Part shown: piece by piece, positions 1 through 9,026 of the stretch | How positions within the stretch are numbered: position 1 is the stretch's first letter | How the letters are laid out: every line of letters starts with the position of its first letter | Source: Tsuneonella mangrovi | GTDB taxonomy: Bacteria > Pseudomonadota > Alphaproteobacteria > Sphingomonadales > Sphingomonadaceae | Direction of reading: 5' to 3' | DNA: 64,000 nucleotides | Assembly (NCBI RefSeq): GCF_002269345.1 | Contig: NZ_CP022889.1 | Span: 2,336,501-2,400,500, forward strand | Translations under genes and position numbers: made by a program | The notes under the pieces: model-generated | The model's input: only the letters and a program-made list of their open reading frames with translations | The model's database searches: none | Told to the model about the DNA's origin: nothing

Positions 1-2
1 CG

Positions 3-77
3 CCCGCATATCCTGACACCGTCAGCGGCGACATGCCCGACTTCTATCCCTGGTGGGACGAGCCGGGGTTCGTATGA
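3..77 (+). CDS. 3' end of an unidentified gene (partial)
   Basis: An open frame enters from the left edge and stops with TGA at 75-77. Its last residues read WWDEPGFV. The stop overlaps the ATG of the next gene (ATGA arrangement), which suggests translational coupling with mtnP. Only about 24 residues are visible and I cannot name the family. Confidence 0.55.
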   Translation, partial: PAYPDTVSGDMPDFYPWWDEPGFV

Positions 78-955
78 AGGGGCAGCGCAAGGAAGCCTGG
101 CATATCGGGGTGATCGGCGGAACCGGACTCTACGACGGCCTGCCTCTCGACGATGCGCAGGAGATCGCCGTCGCGTCGCCGTTCGGGGAGCCTTCCGGGC
201 CGGTCACCACCGGCAGGATAGGCGGTATCCGGTTTACCTTTCTCGCGCGGCACGGTGAAGGGCATCGCATCCCGGCCGACGAGGTGAACTATCGCGCGAA
301 TATCGATGTGATGAAGCGCTGCGGGGTGACCGACCTGGTGGCGATCTTCGCGATCGGTTCGCTGCGAGAGGAAATGGCGCCGGGTCACTTCGTGGCAGCC
401 GACCAGATCATTGATCGCACCGCCGGGCGCGAGCGCAGCTTTTTCGGCACCGGGATGGTCGCACACGTGGCGCTCGCCGATCCGGTCTGTGCGCGGCTTT
501 CCGGCTTGCTGGCCGACGCAGCAGAAGGGGCAAAGGCAACGGTCCATCGCGGTGGATGCTATGTCGCGGTCAATGGCCCGCAATTCTCGACCCGCGCGGA
601 AAGCCGGATGTACCGTGAATGGGGAGCCGACGTGATCGGCATGACGGCGATGCCCGAAGCGCGGCTCGCTCGCGAAGCCGAGCTGCCATATGCCATGCTG
701 GCGATGGTGACTGACTATGATTCCTGGCGCGACGATGTTGCCGGGGTCGATGCGGCAGAGATATTCAAGACTCTCAAGACCACCACCGCGACAGCTCACA
801 AGGCGATAATCGGACTGGCCAAGGCGCTTCCCAAGGCGCGCAAGACGGTCCCGGCCGACACCGCCCTCGATAATGCGCTCGTCACGCCGCCGCCGCAGCG
901 AGACCCGCGGCTGGTGGCCATGCTCGATTCGGTGGCCGGTCGCGTGCTCGGCTGA
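74..955 (+). CDS. mtnP: S-methyl-5'-thioadenosine phosphorylase
   Basis: Cytoplasmic enzyme of methionine salvage that splits methylthioadenosine with phosphate into adenine and methylthioribose-1-phosphate. The 293-residue product has the phosphate-binding GGTGLYDG at residues 15-22 and the conserved stretches NGPQFSTRAE and GMTAMPEA typical of the PNP/MTAP family. An upstream GTG at 53 is open in frame, but the ATG at 74 overlaps the stop of the preceding gene and gives the normal family length. Assignment to MTAP rather than general purine phosphorylase rests on family resemblance. Confidence 0.9.
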   Translation: MKGQRKEAWHIGVIGGTGLYDGLPLDDAQEIAVASPFGEPSGPVTTGRIGGIRFTFLARHGEGHRIPADEVNYRANIDVMKRCGVTDLVAIFAIGSLREEMAPGHFVAADQIIDRTAGRERSFFGTGMVAHVALADPVCARLSGLLADAAEGAKATVHRGGCYVAVNGPQFSTRAESRMYREWGADVIGMTAMPEARLAREAELPYAMLAMVTDYDSWRDDVAGVDAAEIFKTLKTTTATAHKAIIGLAKALPKARKTVPADTALDNALVTPPPQRDPRLVAMLDSVAGRVLG

Positions 956-971
956 GAGGCGCTTGCCAAGC

Positions 972-1484
972 ATGATGGTTTCCTTAGAAACGAAGGGTAT
1001 GGGAGAAACCGACACCAACACAACTCGCCTGGCGGATTTCCTGCCGTACCTGCTTTCGGTTTCGTCGAACGCGGTCAGCAGCCGCATTGCCGAGGCCTAT
1101 CGCGCGCGGTTTGGCCTGCGGATAGCGGAATGGCGGGTGATGGCGGTGCTCGGCGATGCCGGGGCGCTGACCCAGCGCGACCTCACCGAAGCGACACTGA
1201 TGGACAAGGTCGCGGTCAACCGCGCGTGCAAGGATCTCGAGGAGCGCGGACTGGCGTCGCGCCGGGCCAACGAAGCCGACGGTCGCTCGCACCATCTCGA
1301 ATTGACGGCTGCGGGCAAGGATATGCACGGCCGGATCATGCCGCTGGCGCTGGAGATGGAAGAGGGTTTGTTCGCCAGCTTCACCCCGGCCGAACGCGAA
1401 ACCTTCCGCAAGTTGCTCGAACGGGTGAGGGCCGCCGCGGGCGCGCTCGATCCCGATATGCTGGAAGATCGCGGCGGAGCCTAG
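972..1484 (+). CDS. MarR-family transcriptional regulator
   Basis: A winged-helix DNA-binding protein of about 170 residues. The core shows the MarR pattern: ALTQRDL leads into the recognition segment (TLMDKVAVNRACKDLEERGL), followed by the wing with RANEADGRSHHLELT and a C-terminal dimerisation helix. The start is uncertain: ATG at 972 is chosen, with 975 and 999 also possible, and none has a strong ribosome site. It follows mtnP by 16 bp in the same direction but there is no functional evidence linking the two. The ligand and targets are unknown. Confidence 0.8.
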   Translation: MMVSLETKGMGETDTNTTRLADFLPYLLSVSSNAVSSRIAEAYRARFGLRIAEWRVMAVLGDAGALTQRDLTEATLMDKVAVNRACKDLEERGLASRRANEADGRSHHLELTAAGKDMHGRIMPLALEMEEGLFASFTPAERETFRKLLERVRAAAGALDPDMLEDRGGA

Positions 1485-1496
1485 AAAGGCTCCGCC
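1473..1496. terminator. Hairpin between convergent marR and tadC
   Basis: A perfect 9-bp stem (GGCGGAGCC / GGCTCCGCC) encloses the six-base loop TAGAAA. The marR stop codon TAG lies in the loop. The hairpin sits between two converging genes, so it can act on both strands. No clear T-run follows. Confidence 0.6.
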
Positions 1497-1510
1497 GGAT
1501 CGCCCCCGTC

Positions 1511-2542
1511 TTAGTGACCTGGCGTCTTGGGGTGGCTCATGCCGCCCGGGCCGGAGAATGCGTCGCTGATCGAACAGGCCGCCGGGCCGAGAATGACGAT
1601 GAACAGCACCGGCAGGATGAACAGGATCAACGGCACGGTCATGATCGCCGGCAGGCGTGCAGCCTTTTCTTCCGCGCGCATCATGCGCTCGTTGCGGAAC
1701 TCGGCCGACAGCACGCGAAGCGCTGAAGCGAGCGGCGTACCGTAGCGTTCGGTCTGGATCATCGTGGTCACCACGCCCTTCACCGATTCGAGGTTCACGC
1801 GGTAGGCGAGGTTGTTGAACGCCATGCGCCGTTCGGTGAGGAACGACAGCTCGATCGCGGTGAGCGCGAACTCATCGCCGAGTTCGGGATAGGCGCGCCC
1901 CAGTTCCTTGGCGACGCGATTGAACGCGGCGTCCACGGTCAAACCGGCCTCCGCGCAGATCACCAGCAGGTCGAGCGCGTCGGGCAGGCCCTTGCGAATC
2001 AAGTTGGTGCGCTTGGTGGCGAGGTTCTTGAGGTAGATTTCGGGCATCTTGTAGCCGATGCCGACTGCGGCGGTCAGCGCCATCAGGCGCTTCATGCTGC
2101 CCCATTCGGGGAAATAGTTGGCAAGATATACCACCAGGAAGACGACCAGGCCGAGCACGATCGGGATGACCATGCGGGCACCGATCACGTAGACCGCAAG
2201 TTCCTTGTTGCGGAAGCCCGCCCAGGCCAGCTTCTGCTGGATTGCCTCGATCTGGCTCTGCTGGAGAACCTTCATGTTCGCCAGCGTTTCCTTGACCTTC
2301 TCGGTCGAGTCGGTCTTCCGGATCAAGCTCTGCCGCTTGCGTGCGGTCGACTTCACGATCCCCGCCTTGAGCTCTTCGCGGCGTTCGTTGAGCGCCTTGA
2401 CGCGCTTGGCCATCGGGTCCTTCACAGTGACCGCGGCATAGACCGCGAGCATCACCATCATCGCCGCGATTCCGGCGAGGATAGTACCGGCGAGGATCAC
2501 GTCGACGCCGAGGAGGGTTGGGCCTGTTCCGTTGCTGATCAT
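1511..2542 (-). CDS. tadC: Tad pilus inner-membrane platform protein TadC
   Basis: Type II secretion F-domain protein (343 aa) that forms the inner-membrane platform of the Tad/Flp pilus with TadB. It has an N-terminal membrane helix (VILAGTILAGIAAMMVMLAV), a pair of central helices near residues 120-160, the T2SSF segment DALDLLVICAEAGLTVDAAF, and a C-terminal hydrophobic helix with LPAIMTVPLILFILP. It is the last gene of the cluster and begins 10 bp after tadB, consistent with co-transcription. The length is usual for the family. Confidence 0.9.
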   Translation of the reverse strand: MISNGTGPTLLGVDVILAGTILAGIAAMMVMLAVYAAVTVKDPMAKRVKALNERREELKAGIVKSTARKRQSLIRKTDSTEKVKETLANMKVLQQSQIEAIQQKLAWAGFRNKELAVYVIGARMVIPIVLGLVVFLVVYLANYFPEWGSMKRLMALTAAVGIGYKMPEIYLKNLATKRTNLIRKGLPDALDLLVICAEAGLTVDAAFNRVAKELGRAYPELGDEFALTAIELSFLTERRMAFNNLAYRVNLESVKGVVTTMIQTERYGTPLASALRVLSAEFRNERMMRAEEKAARLPAIMTVPLILFILPVLFIVILGPAACSISDAFSGPGGMSHPKTPGH

Positions 2543-2552
2543 GGCTCTCTAC

Positions 2553-3524
2553 TCAGATCTCGAAGCTGACCATCTTGGCCATGATGAAGACGCCGATACC
2601 CATCCAAACCAGGCCGCCAATGCCGGTCACGATGAGACGTTCGTCGCTGAAGAAGCCGCCGATGTAGTGCGGGTTGATCCACCAGATCATGATGAACACG
2701 ATGAACGGCAGCGCACCGACGATGTAAGCCGAAGCTTTCGATTCCGAGCTCATCGCCTTGATCTTGAGCTTCATCTGCGAACGCTTGCGCAGCACGTCGG
2801 CGAGGTTCGACAGCGTTTCCGCCAGGTTGCCGCCGGTTTCGCGCTGGATCGCCAGGGTGATGCAGAAGAAGTTGAATTCGGCAATGCCGAGGCGGTCGGC
2901 GGTTTCCTGGAGCGATTCCTCCATCGTCCGACCGATCTTGATGCGCTCGACGATGCCCTTGAACTCCACGCCCACGGGGCCGGGAATTTCCGTTGCGACG
3001 ACTGCCAGCGTCTCAGTGACGGGCAGGCCCGAACGCAGGCCGCGCACGAGCAGCTCGATCGCGTCGGGGAACTTGGCGTTGAATCCATTGGTCCGCCGCT
3101 TGATGAAAAAGTTCACCACCATGTGCGGGATGCCTGCGCCGGCAAATACACCCACCGCCAGCGACAGCAGCGCCGCGCCGGTGCGCAGGTAGAGGATTAC
3201 CGTGACCGCCAGTGCGATGCCGAGCGATCCGTAGAAATACTGCGACAGCGACCAACCCTTGCCGGTCCGGTCGAGCCGGACTGCGAGCGCTTCGATCCGC
3301 GAGCCGGAGCCTGCAATCTTGTGCATCTTCGGCTTGCGCGATGCGATCGCCTTCTTGAGCTGCGATTCGACCTTGGTGTCGGTACTTTCCGAGTGGCGAT
3401 AGCGCACAGCCTGCAGGCGGCGCGTGCTTTCCTTTGCCGGGGACGGGCCCGACAGCACCATGTAGCCCAGAACCAGCATGCCCATCAGGCCGCCGGCAAA
3501 CAGCAGGAGCTGGAGAATGTTCAT
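2553..3524 (-). CDS. tadB: Tad pilus inner-membrane platform protein TadB
   Basis: T2SSF-domain partner of TadC (323 aa). It has an N-terminal helix (LQLLLFAGGLMGMLVLGYMV), the F-domain core FPDAIELLVRGLRSGLPVTE, a second conserved block with ETGGNLAETLSNLADVLR, and two C-terminal helices. ATG at 3524 gives the hydrophobic N-terminus expected. In most Tad clusters the ATPase gene cpaF/tadA lies immediately before tadB. Here cpaE precedes it with only 73 bp between, so the motor ATPase must be encoded elsewhere. Confidence 0.9.
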   Translation of the reverse strand: MNILQLLLFAGGLMGMLVLGYMVLSGPSPAKESTRRLQAVRYRHSESTDTKVESQLKKAIASRKPKMHKIAGSGSRIEALAVRLDRTGKGWSLSQYFYGSLGIALAVTVILYLRTGAALLSLAVGVFAGAGIPHMVVNFFIKRRTNGFNAKFPDAIELLVRGLRSGLPVTETLAVVATEIPGPVGVEFKGIVERIKIGRTMEESLQETADRLGIAEFNFFCITLAIQRETGGNLAETLSNLADVLRKRSQMKLKIKAMSSESKASAYIVGALPFIVFIMIWWINPHYIGGFFSDERLIVTGIGGLVWMGIGVFIMAKMVSFEI

Positions 3525-3567
3525 CGGCTTTCCTGCCTTCCCCTAATCCGCGTGGGACGTGGACCAA

Positions 3568-3591
3568 GCGCGCGCCCGGCAGGGCGCGCGC
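3568..3591 (-). terminator. GC hairpin between cpaE and tadB
   Basis: A perfect 10-bp stem (GCGCGCGCCC / GGGCGCGCGC) with a four-base loop lies in the 73-bp gap between the cpaE stop and the tadB start. No T-run follows on the minus strand. It could attenuate transcription into tadBC or stabilise the upstream message. Confidence 0.5.
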
Positions 3592-3597
3592 CGGCCA

Positions 3598-4881
3598 TTA
3601 CGCCTCGGCACCTTCCGTGACCGGCTTGCCCTTCTTGGCGAGCAGCGACTTGAGGTCGAAGTTCGCCAGGAGAGACTTCTTCCCGCCGGCATCATTTTCG
3701 TCGGCAGATTCGTCGCTGGCGCCCATCACGCGCTCGGCCAGCTGGCGGATCATGCCACTTGCCTTGCTCGAACGATTTGCGTCCGCGAAAGTCTGGCCGA
3801 GCTTGGCGGCGTTGGCCGCCGCCTTGCTGTCGAACGGGACCATGAAGTCGATCTTGCGTTCGATCGAGGCCTCGAAATCGGCCTTGCTGATCTCGGCAAC
3901 ACCTGATTGCACCTTGTTGGCAACGATGACCGGCTGCGCGTGCGCGGCATTGGTCTTGAGCCAGCTGAGGATGCGGATCGTGTCGCGCGCGCTGGCCAGT
4001 GTCAGCTCGGTAGTCAGGACCACCACGTTGACGTCGCCCAGCAGGTGCGGGAAATTGATCAGCATGTTGCGCGGCAGGTCGATCACGGTCATTTCGAACG
4101 CGTGACGGAACTCTTCTTCCAACTGGACGAAGGCGCTGCCGTCGGTCATCAGCGGCGCATTGATCGGTGCTTCCGCCGACAGGATCGCCAGGTTCTCGTT
4201 CGCCCGGATCATCGCGCGTTCGATGAACAGCCCGTCGATACGGCTCGGGTTGTCGATCGCATCGGTCAGCCCGCGGCCAGGCTCGAGATCGAGCGCGAGT
4301 GCGCCGGTCCCGAAGTGCACGTCGAGGTCGAGCAGCGCAGTCGGCATCTTGTGATCCTCGCTGAACATCCAGGCGAGCGAAGTCGCCAGGGTCGAGGCAC
4401 CGACACCGCCGCGGGTACCGACGATCGCGGTCGAGATGTGGCGCTTGGCCACATCCGCATCCGACGACTTGGGCGCCGAAAACACCGCCTGCGCCTGGTT
4501 CAGCGCATCGCGCAGCTGGGCAGCCGAGAGCGGCTTAAGCAGGTAGTCGTGGATCCCGCTCGCGAGCAGGTCGCGATAGAGCCGCACGTCGTTCACCTGG
4601 CCGATCGCGATCACCACCGTGCCGGGTTCGCAAACCTCGGCCAGGGCGTTGATGTCGTTCAGCGGGTCACCGCTTTCCGACAGGTCGACCATCAGGATGT
4701 TCGGGCTGGCTGAGACCGACAGGGCCTGGACTGCGTTGCGCAGGCCGCCCTTGGCGCACTTCTCGGGCGCCCAGCCCATTTCGATGACCACCGGACGCAG
4801 CGTGTCGAGCGCGCTGTCGTCGCACAGGAAGGCCGCAAACGGGTCGCGCCCACCGGCGCCGGGTTTCCATGGTGCGTTCAT
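3598..4881 (-). CDS. cpaE: Tad pilus assembly ATPase CpaE/TadZ
   Basis: Polar-localising MinD/ParA-like ATPase of the Tad pilus system, 427 aa. The N-terminal third resembles a receiver domain (ILMVDLSES near 62-70, YLLKPLS near 113). The ATPase domain begins with a deviant Walker A, GTRGGVGAST at 155-164, and LLDLDVHFGTGAL follows as the switch region. ATG at 4881 is chosen because a GGAGGAGG ribosome site precedes it and it lies one base from the cpaD stop. The frame is open further upstream, but only over cpaD. Confidence 0.88.
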   Translation of the reverse strand: MNAPWKPGAGGRDPFAAFLCDDSALDTLRPVVIEMGWAPEKCAKGGLRNAVQALSVSASPNILMVDLSESGDPLNDINALAEVCEPGTVVIAIGQVNDVRLYRDLLASGIHDYLLKPLSAAQLRDALNQAQAVFSAPKSSDADVAKRHISTAIVGTRGGVGASTLATSLAWMFSEDHKMPTALLDLDVHFGTGALALDLEPGRGLTDAIDNPSRIDGLFIERAMIRANENLAILSAEAPINAPLMTDGSAFVQLEEEFRHAFEMTVIDLPRNMLINFPHLLGDVNVVVLTTELTLASARDTIRILSWLKTNAAHAQPVIVANKVQSGVAEISKADFEASIERKIDFMVPFDSKAAANAAKLGQTFADANRSSKASGMIRQLAERVMGASDESADENDAGGKKSLLANFDLKSLLAKKGKPVTEGAEA

Positions 4882-4882
4882 T

Positions 4883-5554
4883 TTAGTGGCCTCCTCCTGA
4901 GCTGCCGCCGCTGCCACCCGTGGCACCAGCGGACTTGAGTTCGCCGGCACCGGTGTTGGCCTTGTTGCGATAGGTTTCGATCGCCTTGTTCGAGCTCATG
5001 ACCACGGTGTCGCCCATGTGATCCTGGCCCTTGATCAGGTCTTCCGGGTTGGCGACCATCGCGGCGAGGTTGCTGTTGACCGCACAACCGTAATCGCGCG
5101 ACGTAGCGTTGTTGTAGTTCGCATCGCTTGTCGCCGACCAGTCCGGGCAACCCGGAACGCTGGCGGTCGAACGCGTGATCACGATCCGGGTCATGCCCAT
5201 CGGAATCTCGCCGGTGGTGACCGGTGCCCCGTCGCTCAGCAGGATGCCGTGGCGTCCGGCAAGCGCGGCAATCGCGTTGCGCGTCGCCGGAGTGGTTTGC
5301 GAGCCGTCGATCGAAACCCGATCGCCGTAGCGCAGGTCCATGGCCTCGAACCAGCCAGAGACGCGCTGCTGCTCGGGGATGGAAAGCCCGTCGTAGCCGC
5401 TCGCGACATCGAGCGTGTAGTTGGTCCGCTTCACTACCGGCTGCTTGACCGAATAAAGCGTGCGGTTGGTCGGCATTCCGCCGCAACCTGCCAGCGAAAG
5501 GCCCATGCTGAGGGCGATCGCGCCGGCGACTGTGCGTGTGATGGCGTTGGTCAT
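4883..5554 (-). CDS. cpaD: Tad pilus lipoprotein CpaD
   Basis: A 223-residue periplasmic/outer-membrane lipoprotein of the CpaD family. The N-terminus is a lipoprotein signal with the lipobox LAGC (TRTVAGAIALSMGLSLAGCG). The conserved core includes SVPGCPDWSA and NPEDLIKGQDHMG, both characteristic of CpaD. ATG at 5554 is preferred over a longer frame because it places the signal peptide at the N-terminus and has AGAGAG upstream. It overlaps nothing and is followed by cpaE after one base. Confidence 0.85.
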   Translation of the reverse strand: MTNAITRTVAGAIALSMGLSLAGCGGMPTNRTLYSVKQPVVKRTNYTLDVASGYDGLSIPEQQRVSGWFEAMDLRYGDRVSIDGSQTTPATRNAIAALAGRHGILLSDGAPVTTGEIPMGMTRIVITRSTASVPGCPDWSATSDANYNNATSRDYGCAVNSNLAAMVANPEDLIKGQDHMGDTVVMSSNKAIETYRNKANTGAGELKSAGATGGSGGSSGGGH

Positions 5555-5570
5555 CTCTCTAGCCTTTCGA

Positions 5571-7187
5571 TTAGAAGCTGAAGCCGGGCTTCGCGACGTC
5601 GGCCGCACTGGCCTGGCGCTGCTTGCCCTTCTTCTTGCGGGTGTCCTTGGCGTCAGCCTGGAGCGATTTCTGCTCCTGCTGCAGCGCCGCCGGATCCATC
5701 ATGTAGGAAACCGAAGGATCGGGCGCGGTGCCGCCTTCGACGGTCGGCTTGGGCCGATCTGGCGAAGTATTCCCGCCGCTTTCCTGCATTCCCAGGAAGC
5801 GCTGCAATTCGTTCGGCGCGGAGAATCCGTCGGTCGGCAGCTTGATGTCGCTGCTGTCAACCGGCTTCACGAGATACGGCGTAACCACGATAACCAGTTC
5901 GGTCTGTCCCTTGCGGAACGAGGTCGAGCGGAACAGGTTACCCAGGATCGGTACGTCGCCGAGCGCCGGGGTCTTGTCGATCGAGTTCTGCGCGTTGTTG
6001 CTCATCAAGCCGGCGATCATGAAGCTCTGGCCGGAGCCGAGCTCGATGGTCGTTTCCGCACGGCGGATAGTCAGTGCCGGGATCTGGAAGCCGTTCAGCG
6101 TCACTGCGCCCTGGCTCGAAAGCTCCGACACTTCCGGGCGGACCCGCAGCGAAATGCGGCCGTTGGCAAGAACCGTCGGCGTGTACGACAGGCTGACGCC
6201 GTAGCGCTTGTATTCGACCGAAGTCGTGCCGAGACCCTGGCTGATCGGGATGGGGTATTCGCCGCCGGCAAGGAAGTCGGCAGTTTCACCCGAGATCGCG
6301 GTCAGGTTGGGCTGGGCCAGTGTGGTGACGAGGCCGATCCGTTCGGCGAGGTCGAACGCGCCGAGCACGTTGAGGCCAAACAGCTTGCCGAGGCCGGCAA
6401 TGGTCGAGCCCGAACCGATCGTATCGACGCCCGGCCCGGTTACGGTTGTCCCGTCGGGCAGCGTGGTGGTGATGCCCTTGACGCCGGAACCGACCCCGAG
6501 ACCCCCCTGCGGGCTGTAGGTGCCCTGCGCCAGGTTGCGGCCGCTGCCGATACCGATCTTGAACCCGTCACCGGTGTTGTAAGTGGTCAGGTTGGAGCCC
6601 AGTTCGCGAACCAGCGATCGGCTGACTTCGGCGAACTTGACCTGCAGGTTGACCTGCAGCGGGGTCGCCGTTTTCAGGCGGCTGATGACGTTGGCATCCT
6701 TGCCAACGAACGCCTGCACCAGGCGCTCGGCTTCGGCAGCGTCTTCCGGCGCGGCCACGGTGCCGGTCAGCAGGAAGGTGTTGACCCCCATCGTGCTCAC
6801 CGCGATCTTGGCTTCGGGCATCGCAAGAGTGAGCATCTGGCCCACGCTGTCGATGTTCGAACCGACCCGGATGTTGGCCGACCAGATCACGTCACCGGCC
6901 TTGTTGCTTGCATAGACGGTGGTCTCGCCGCCGGCCTTGCCCATCAGGAACAGCTGGCGCGCGGACTTGATCTGCACGTCGGCGATCGAGTCGTTGGCGA
7001 CGAACACGTCGGACATAGTGCCGGGCACGTTGATCAGTTCGCCGCGGCCGATCGACAGGTTGATGTCGCGGCTGGGAGAAACCGTGCTCTGGGCCTGCTG
7101 GGCCAGCGCCGGGGCGGCGGGCAGCCCGGCGAGGGGCAGCGCGGCGACGCCAGCGATCAGCATGGTTGAGATTAGGCGACGCTTCAT
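5571..7187 (-). CDS. cpaC: Tad pilus outer-membrane secretin CpaC/RcpA
   Basis: Secretin forming the outer-membrane pore of the Tad pilus, 538 aa. It has a Sec signal ending at ...APALAQQ, N-terminal pilus-secretin and BON-like domains, then the secretin core with the VxTP-type motif VIVVTPYLVKP near the C-terminus and GQSFMIAGLMS. ATG at 7187 (GAGGGG upstream) gives a proper signal peptide; a longer frame reaching 7256 has no signal. A Lys/Arg-rich tail (TRKKKGKQR) ends the protein. It sits between cpaB and cpaD in the canonical order. Confidence 0.9.
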   Translation of the reverse strand: MKRRLISTMLIAGVAALPLAGLPAAPALAQQAQSTVSPSRDINLSIGRGELINVPGTMSDVFVANDSIADVQIKSARQLFLMGKAGGETTVYASNKAGDVIWSANIRVGSNIDSVGQMLTLAMPEAKIAVSTMGVNTFLLTGTVAAPEDAAEAERLVQAFVGKDANVISRLKTATPLQVNLQVKFAEVSRSLVRELGSNLTTYNTGDGFKIGIGSGRNLAQGTYSPQGGLGVGSGVKGITTTLPDGTTVTGPGVDTIGSGSTIAGLGKLFGLNVLGAFDLAERIGLVTTLAQPNLTAISGETADFLAGGEYPIPISQGLGTTSVEYKRYGVSLSYTPTVLANGRISLRVRPEVSELSSQGAVTLNGFQIPALTIRRAETTIELGSGQSFMIAGLMSNNAQNSIDKTPALGDVPILGNLFRSTSFRKGQTELVIVVTPYLVKPVDSSDIKLPTDGFSAPNELQRFLGMQESGGNTSPDRPKPTVEGGTAPDPSVSYMMDPAALQQEQKSLQADAKDTRKKKGKQRQASAADVAKPGFSF

Positions 7188-7252
7188 TGTCTTGCCCCTC
7201 GAAGTGGATTCGAAATCCGGGATGGTGTGCGTGTCGGTCATCGCTGCGCTCC

Positions 7253-8335
7253 TCACGGATAGGTGCTGCCCATCGTGTTACCGATGGCCTGACCGGCGTT
7301 GCCGACTGCTGCGGCGGTAGAATCGACCACCTGACCAGTCCTGCTCGAAAGCATCACGGTCGAGGTGTCCTTGCCGCGGGTGACCCGGACGACCGGACCT
7401 GCGGGGCGCATCATCAGCGCACTGTTGTTGGCCATTCCGGGCACCATGCGCGGAGCCGGTTTGGGCAGGCTCTTGAGCTGGAAGCGCGAGACGTCACCAC
7501 CGGTCTGGTAGGTCGACGGACCGTCTTCGGGCTGGTTGGCCGCTTCTGCCAATAGTAGCTCTTCCTGCTGCGGTGTCGCATTGTCGGGAATCTTGACCTT
7601 GCCCGAAGCTATTGCGGATTCGAGCTGGGTCTTGTTGTCCGCGATCGAGCGCAGCGACAGGCTGAGCGTACCGATGGTCTGGGCAACGGCAACCTGCTCG
7701 GCGATCTTCGGCGTCACTTCCAGCGTGACGGTGCGGAACGCCTTGACAACGGTCTTGCCGTCAACAGTGTCTTGCGTGGTCGACTGGTCGGTCGCGAGCA
7801 CACGGATATTGCGCAGGATCGTTTCCGATGCCTTGAGCGAACCGGTGTCTCCGGGTCCCTTGACAGTCTGGGTCAACACCAGGTCGACATGGTCGCCCGG
7901 GAAAACAAAACCCGCCACGCCGGTCTTGGCCGAAACAGGCACCGTGACGGCGCGCATGCCCGGGCCGAGTGCGGCAGCGAGGAACCCGCGGTCGCCCGGC
8001 TTGACGAGCGCACCCTGGGTCACCGGCTCACCAGCCGTGATCGGATAGCGCACGACCGTGCCGAGCAGCTTGGAGACGTCGGATTCGCCTTCGATGAAGT
8101 AGGCGTCCTTGACCAGCTCCTTGGGCCACTGCTGGAAACCGATTGCATCGGCCGTGATGATCGTGCCGGTCGGCAGCACGCGCTGCGCGACCAGTACCTT
8201 CGGGCCTACCGGCTTCCTGGCCGCGGCATCGGCCGATGGGGCACCAGCCCCGGCGAACATGCTGCGGGCCATCAGGGCGGTCGCGATTGCGATCACCAGT
8301 GCGCCAACGAGCAAAACCAGCTTTTTCCTGTCCAT
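7253..8335 (-). CDS. cpaB: Tad pilus assembly protein CpaB/RcpC
   Basis: Periplasmic Tad component of 360 aa with an N-terminal membrane anchor (MDRKKLVLLVGALVIAIATA) and a SAF/RcpC domain (VLPTGTIITADAIGFQQWP; GFVFPGDHVDLVLT). RcpC proteins are thought to gate or stabilise the CpaC secretin. The C-terminal 60 residues are Pro/Ser-rich and less conserved. Start ATG at 8335 is well placed for the anchor. The next gene, cpaC, follows after 65 bp. Confidence 0.88.
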   Translation of the reverse strand: MDRKKLVLLVGALVIAIATALMARSMFAGAGAPSADAAARKPVGPKVLVAQRVLPTGTIITADAIGFQQWPKELVKDAYFIEGESDVSKLLGTVVRYPITAGEPVTQGALVKPGDRGFLAAALGPGMRAVTVPVSAKTGVAGFVFPGDHVDLVLTQTVKGPGDTGSLKASETILRNIRVLATDQSTTQDTVDGKTVVKAFRTVTLEVTPKIAEQVAVAQTIGTLSLSLRSIADNKTQLESAIASGKVKIPDNATPQQEELLLAEAANQPEDGPSTYQTGGDVSRFQLKSLPKPAPRMVPGMANNSALMMRPAGPVVRVTRGKDTSTVMLSSRTGQVVDSTAAAVGNAGQAIGNTMGSTYP

Positions 8336-8422
8336 GGCTATCGAAGCCCCCTCATGACCATCGCCCTGACATTTGGGCGGGTATGGTTTCGGTCAGTACG
8401 ATCCGAACGGTTAAAATCAGGT

Positions 8423-8956
8423 TCACCCGATCAGCGCCGAACGCGCTGCGGGCAGATATTGATCGCTCAGCACCCACAAACCGGCCGCAGCGATCGCGAG
8501 GCCGTAGGGAATGGCTAGCCGGTGCTTCTGGCGCCGGGCGATGTGCCAGGCCCCCATCACCAGCGTGAGAACGCCGCCCAGCACCGCCATGATCACCAGC
8601 AGCTGGAGATACGGGTAGGTACGGTCGAGCGAGAGATAGGCGTGGTCGGTCGCCGGAAACCACAGCGCCAGCGCGACCAGCAGCTTCACATCGCCGCCGC
8701 CCATCCATTTCAACGCAAACAGCGTTGCGAAAACGACAAATGCGGCGACTGCCATCGCCAGTTGCAATGCGACGCCGGGCCACAGCGTTAACCCGCTGCT
8801 CCACCAGAACAGCGGCGCAGTGAGCGCGATGGCAGCGTTGAGCCAGTTGTCGATCTGGCGCCGGCGCCAGTCGGTGAAGGCGGCGAACAGCAGCGCGATT
8901 GCCAATGCTGCCAGCAGTCCGTAGTGCAGGTATTGAAGCACGCTTGAAGCCCCCAA
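8423..8956 (-). CDS. cpaA: Prepilin peptidase CpaA (type IV aspartic peptidase)
   Basis: Inner-membrane aspartic protease that trims Flp prepilins, 177 aa with about five to six hydrophobic segments. The catalytic aspartates are visible as D29 (FTDW) and D89 in the signature MGGGDVKLL. It starts with TTG at 8956, preceded by a GGGG stretch; no suitable ATG lies near the N-terminus. It opens the Tad cluster, but no Flp pilin gene is seen on either side. Confidence 0.85.
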   Translation of the reverse strand: MGASSVLQYLHYGLLAALAIALLFAAFTDWRRRQIDNWLNAAIALTAPLFWWSSGLTLWPGVALQLAMAVAAFVVFATLFALKWMGGGDVKLLVALALWFPATDHAYLSLDRTYPYLQLLVIMAVLGGVLTLVMGAWHIARRQKHRLAIPYGLAIAAAGLWVLSDQYLPAARSALIG

Positions 8957-9026
8957 GGTTTCCCCGTCGAAACCGAGTGCTACAGGCGAGTGCTTACCAA
9001 AAAGTAACCAAGTCCGGAGTGACGAG

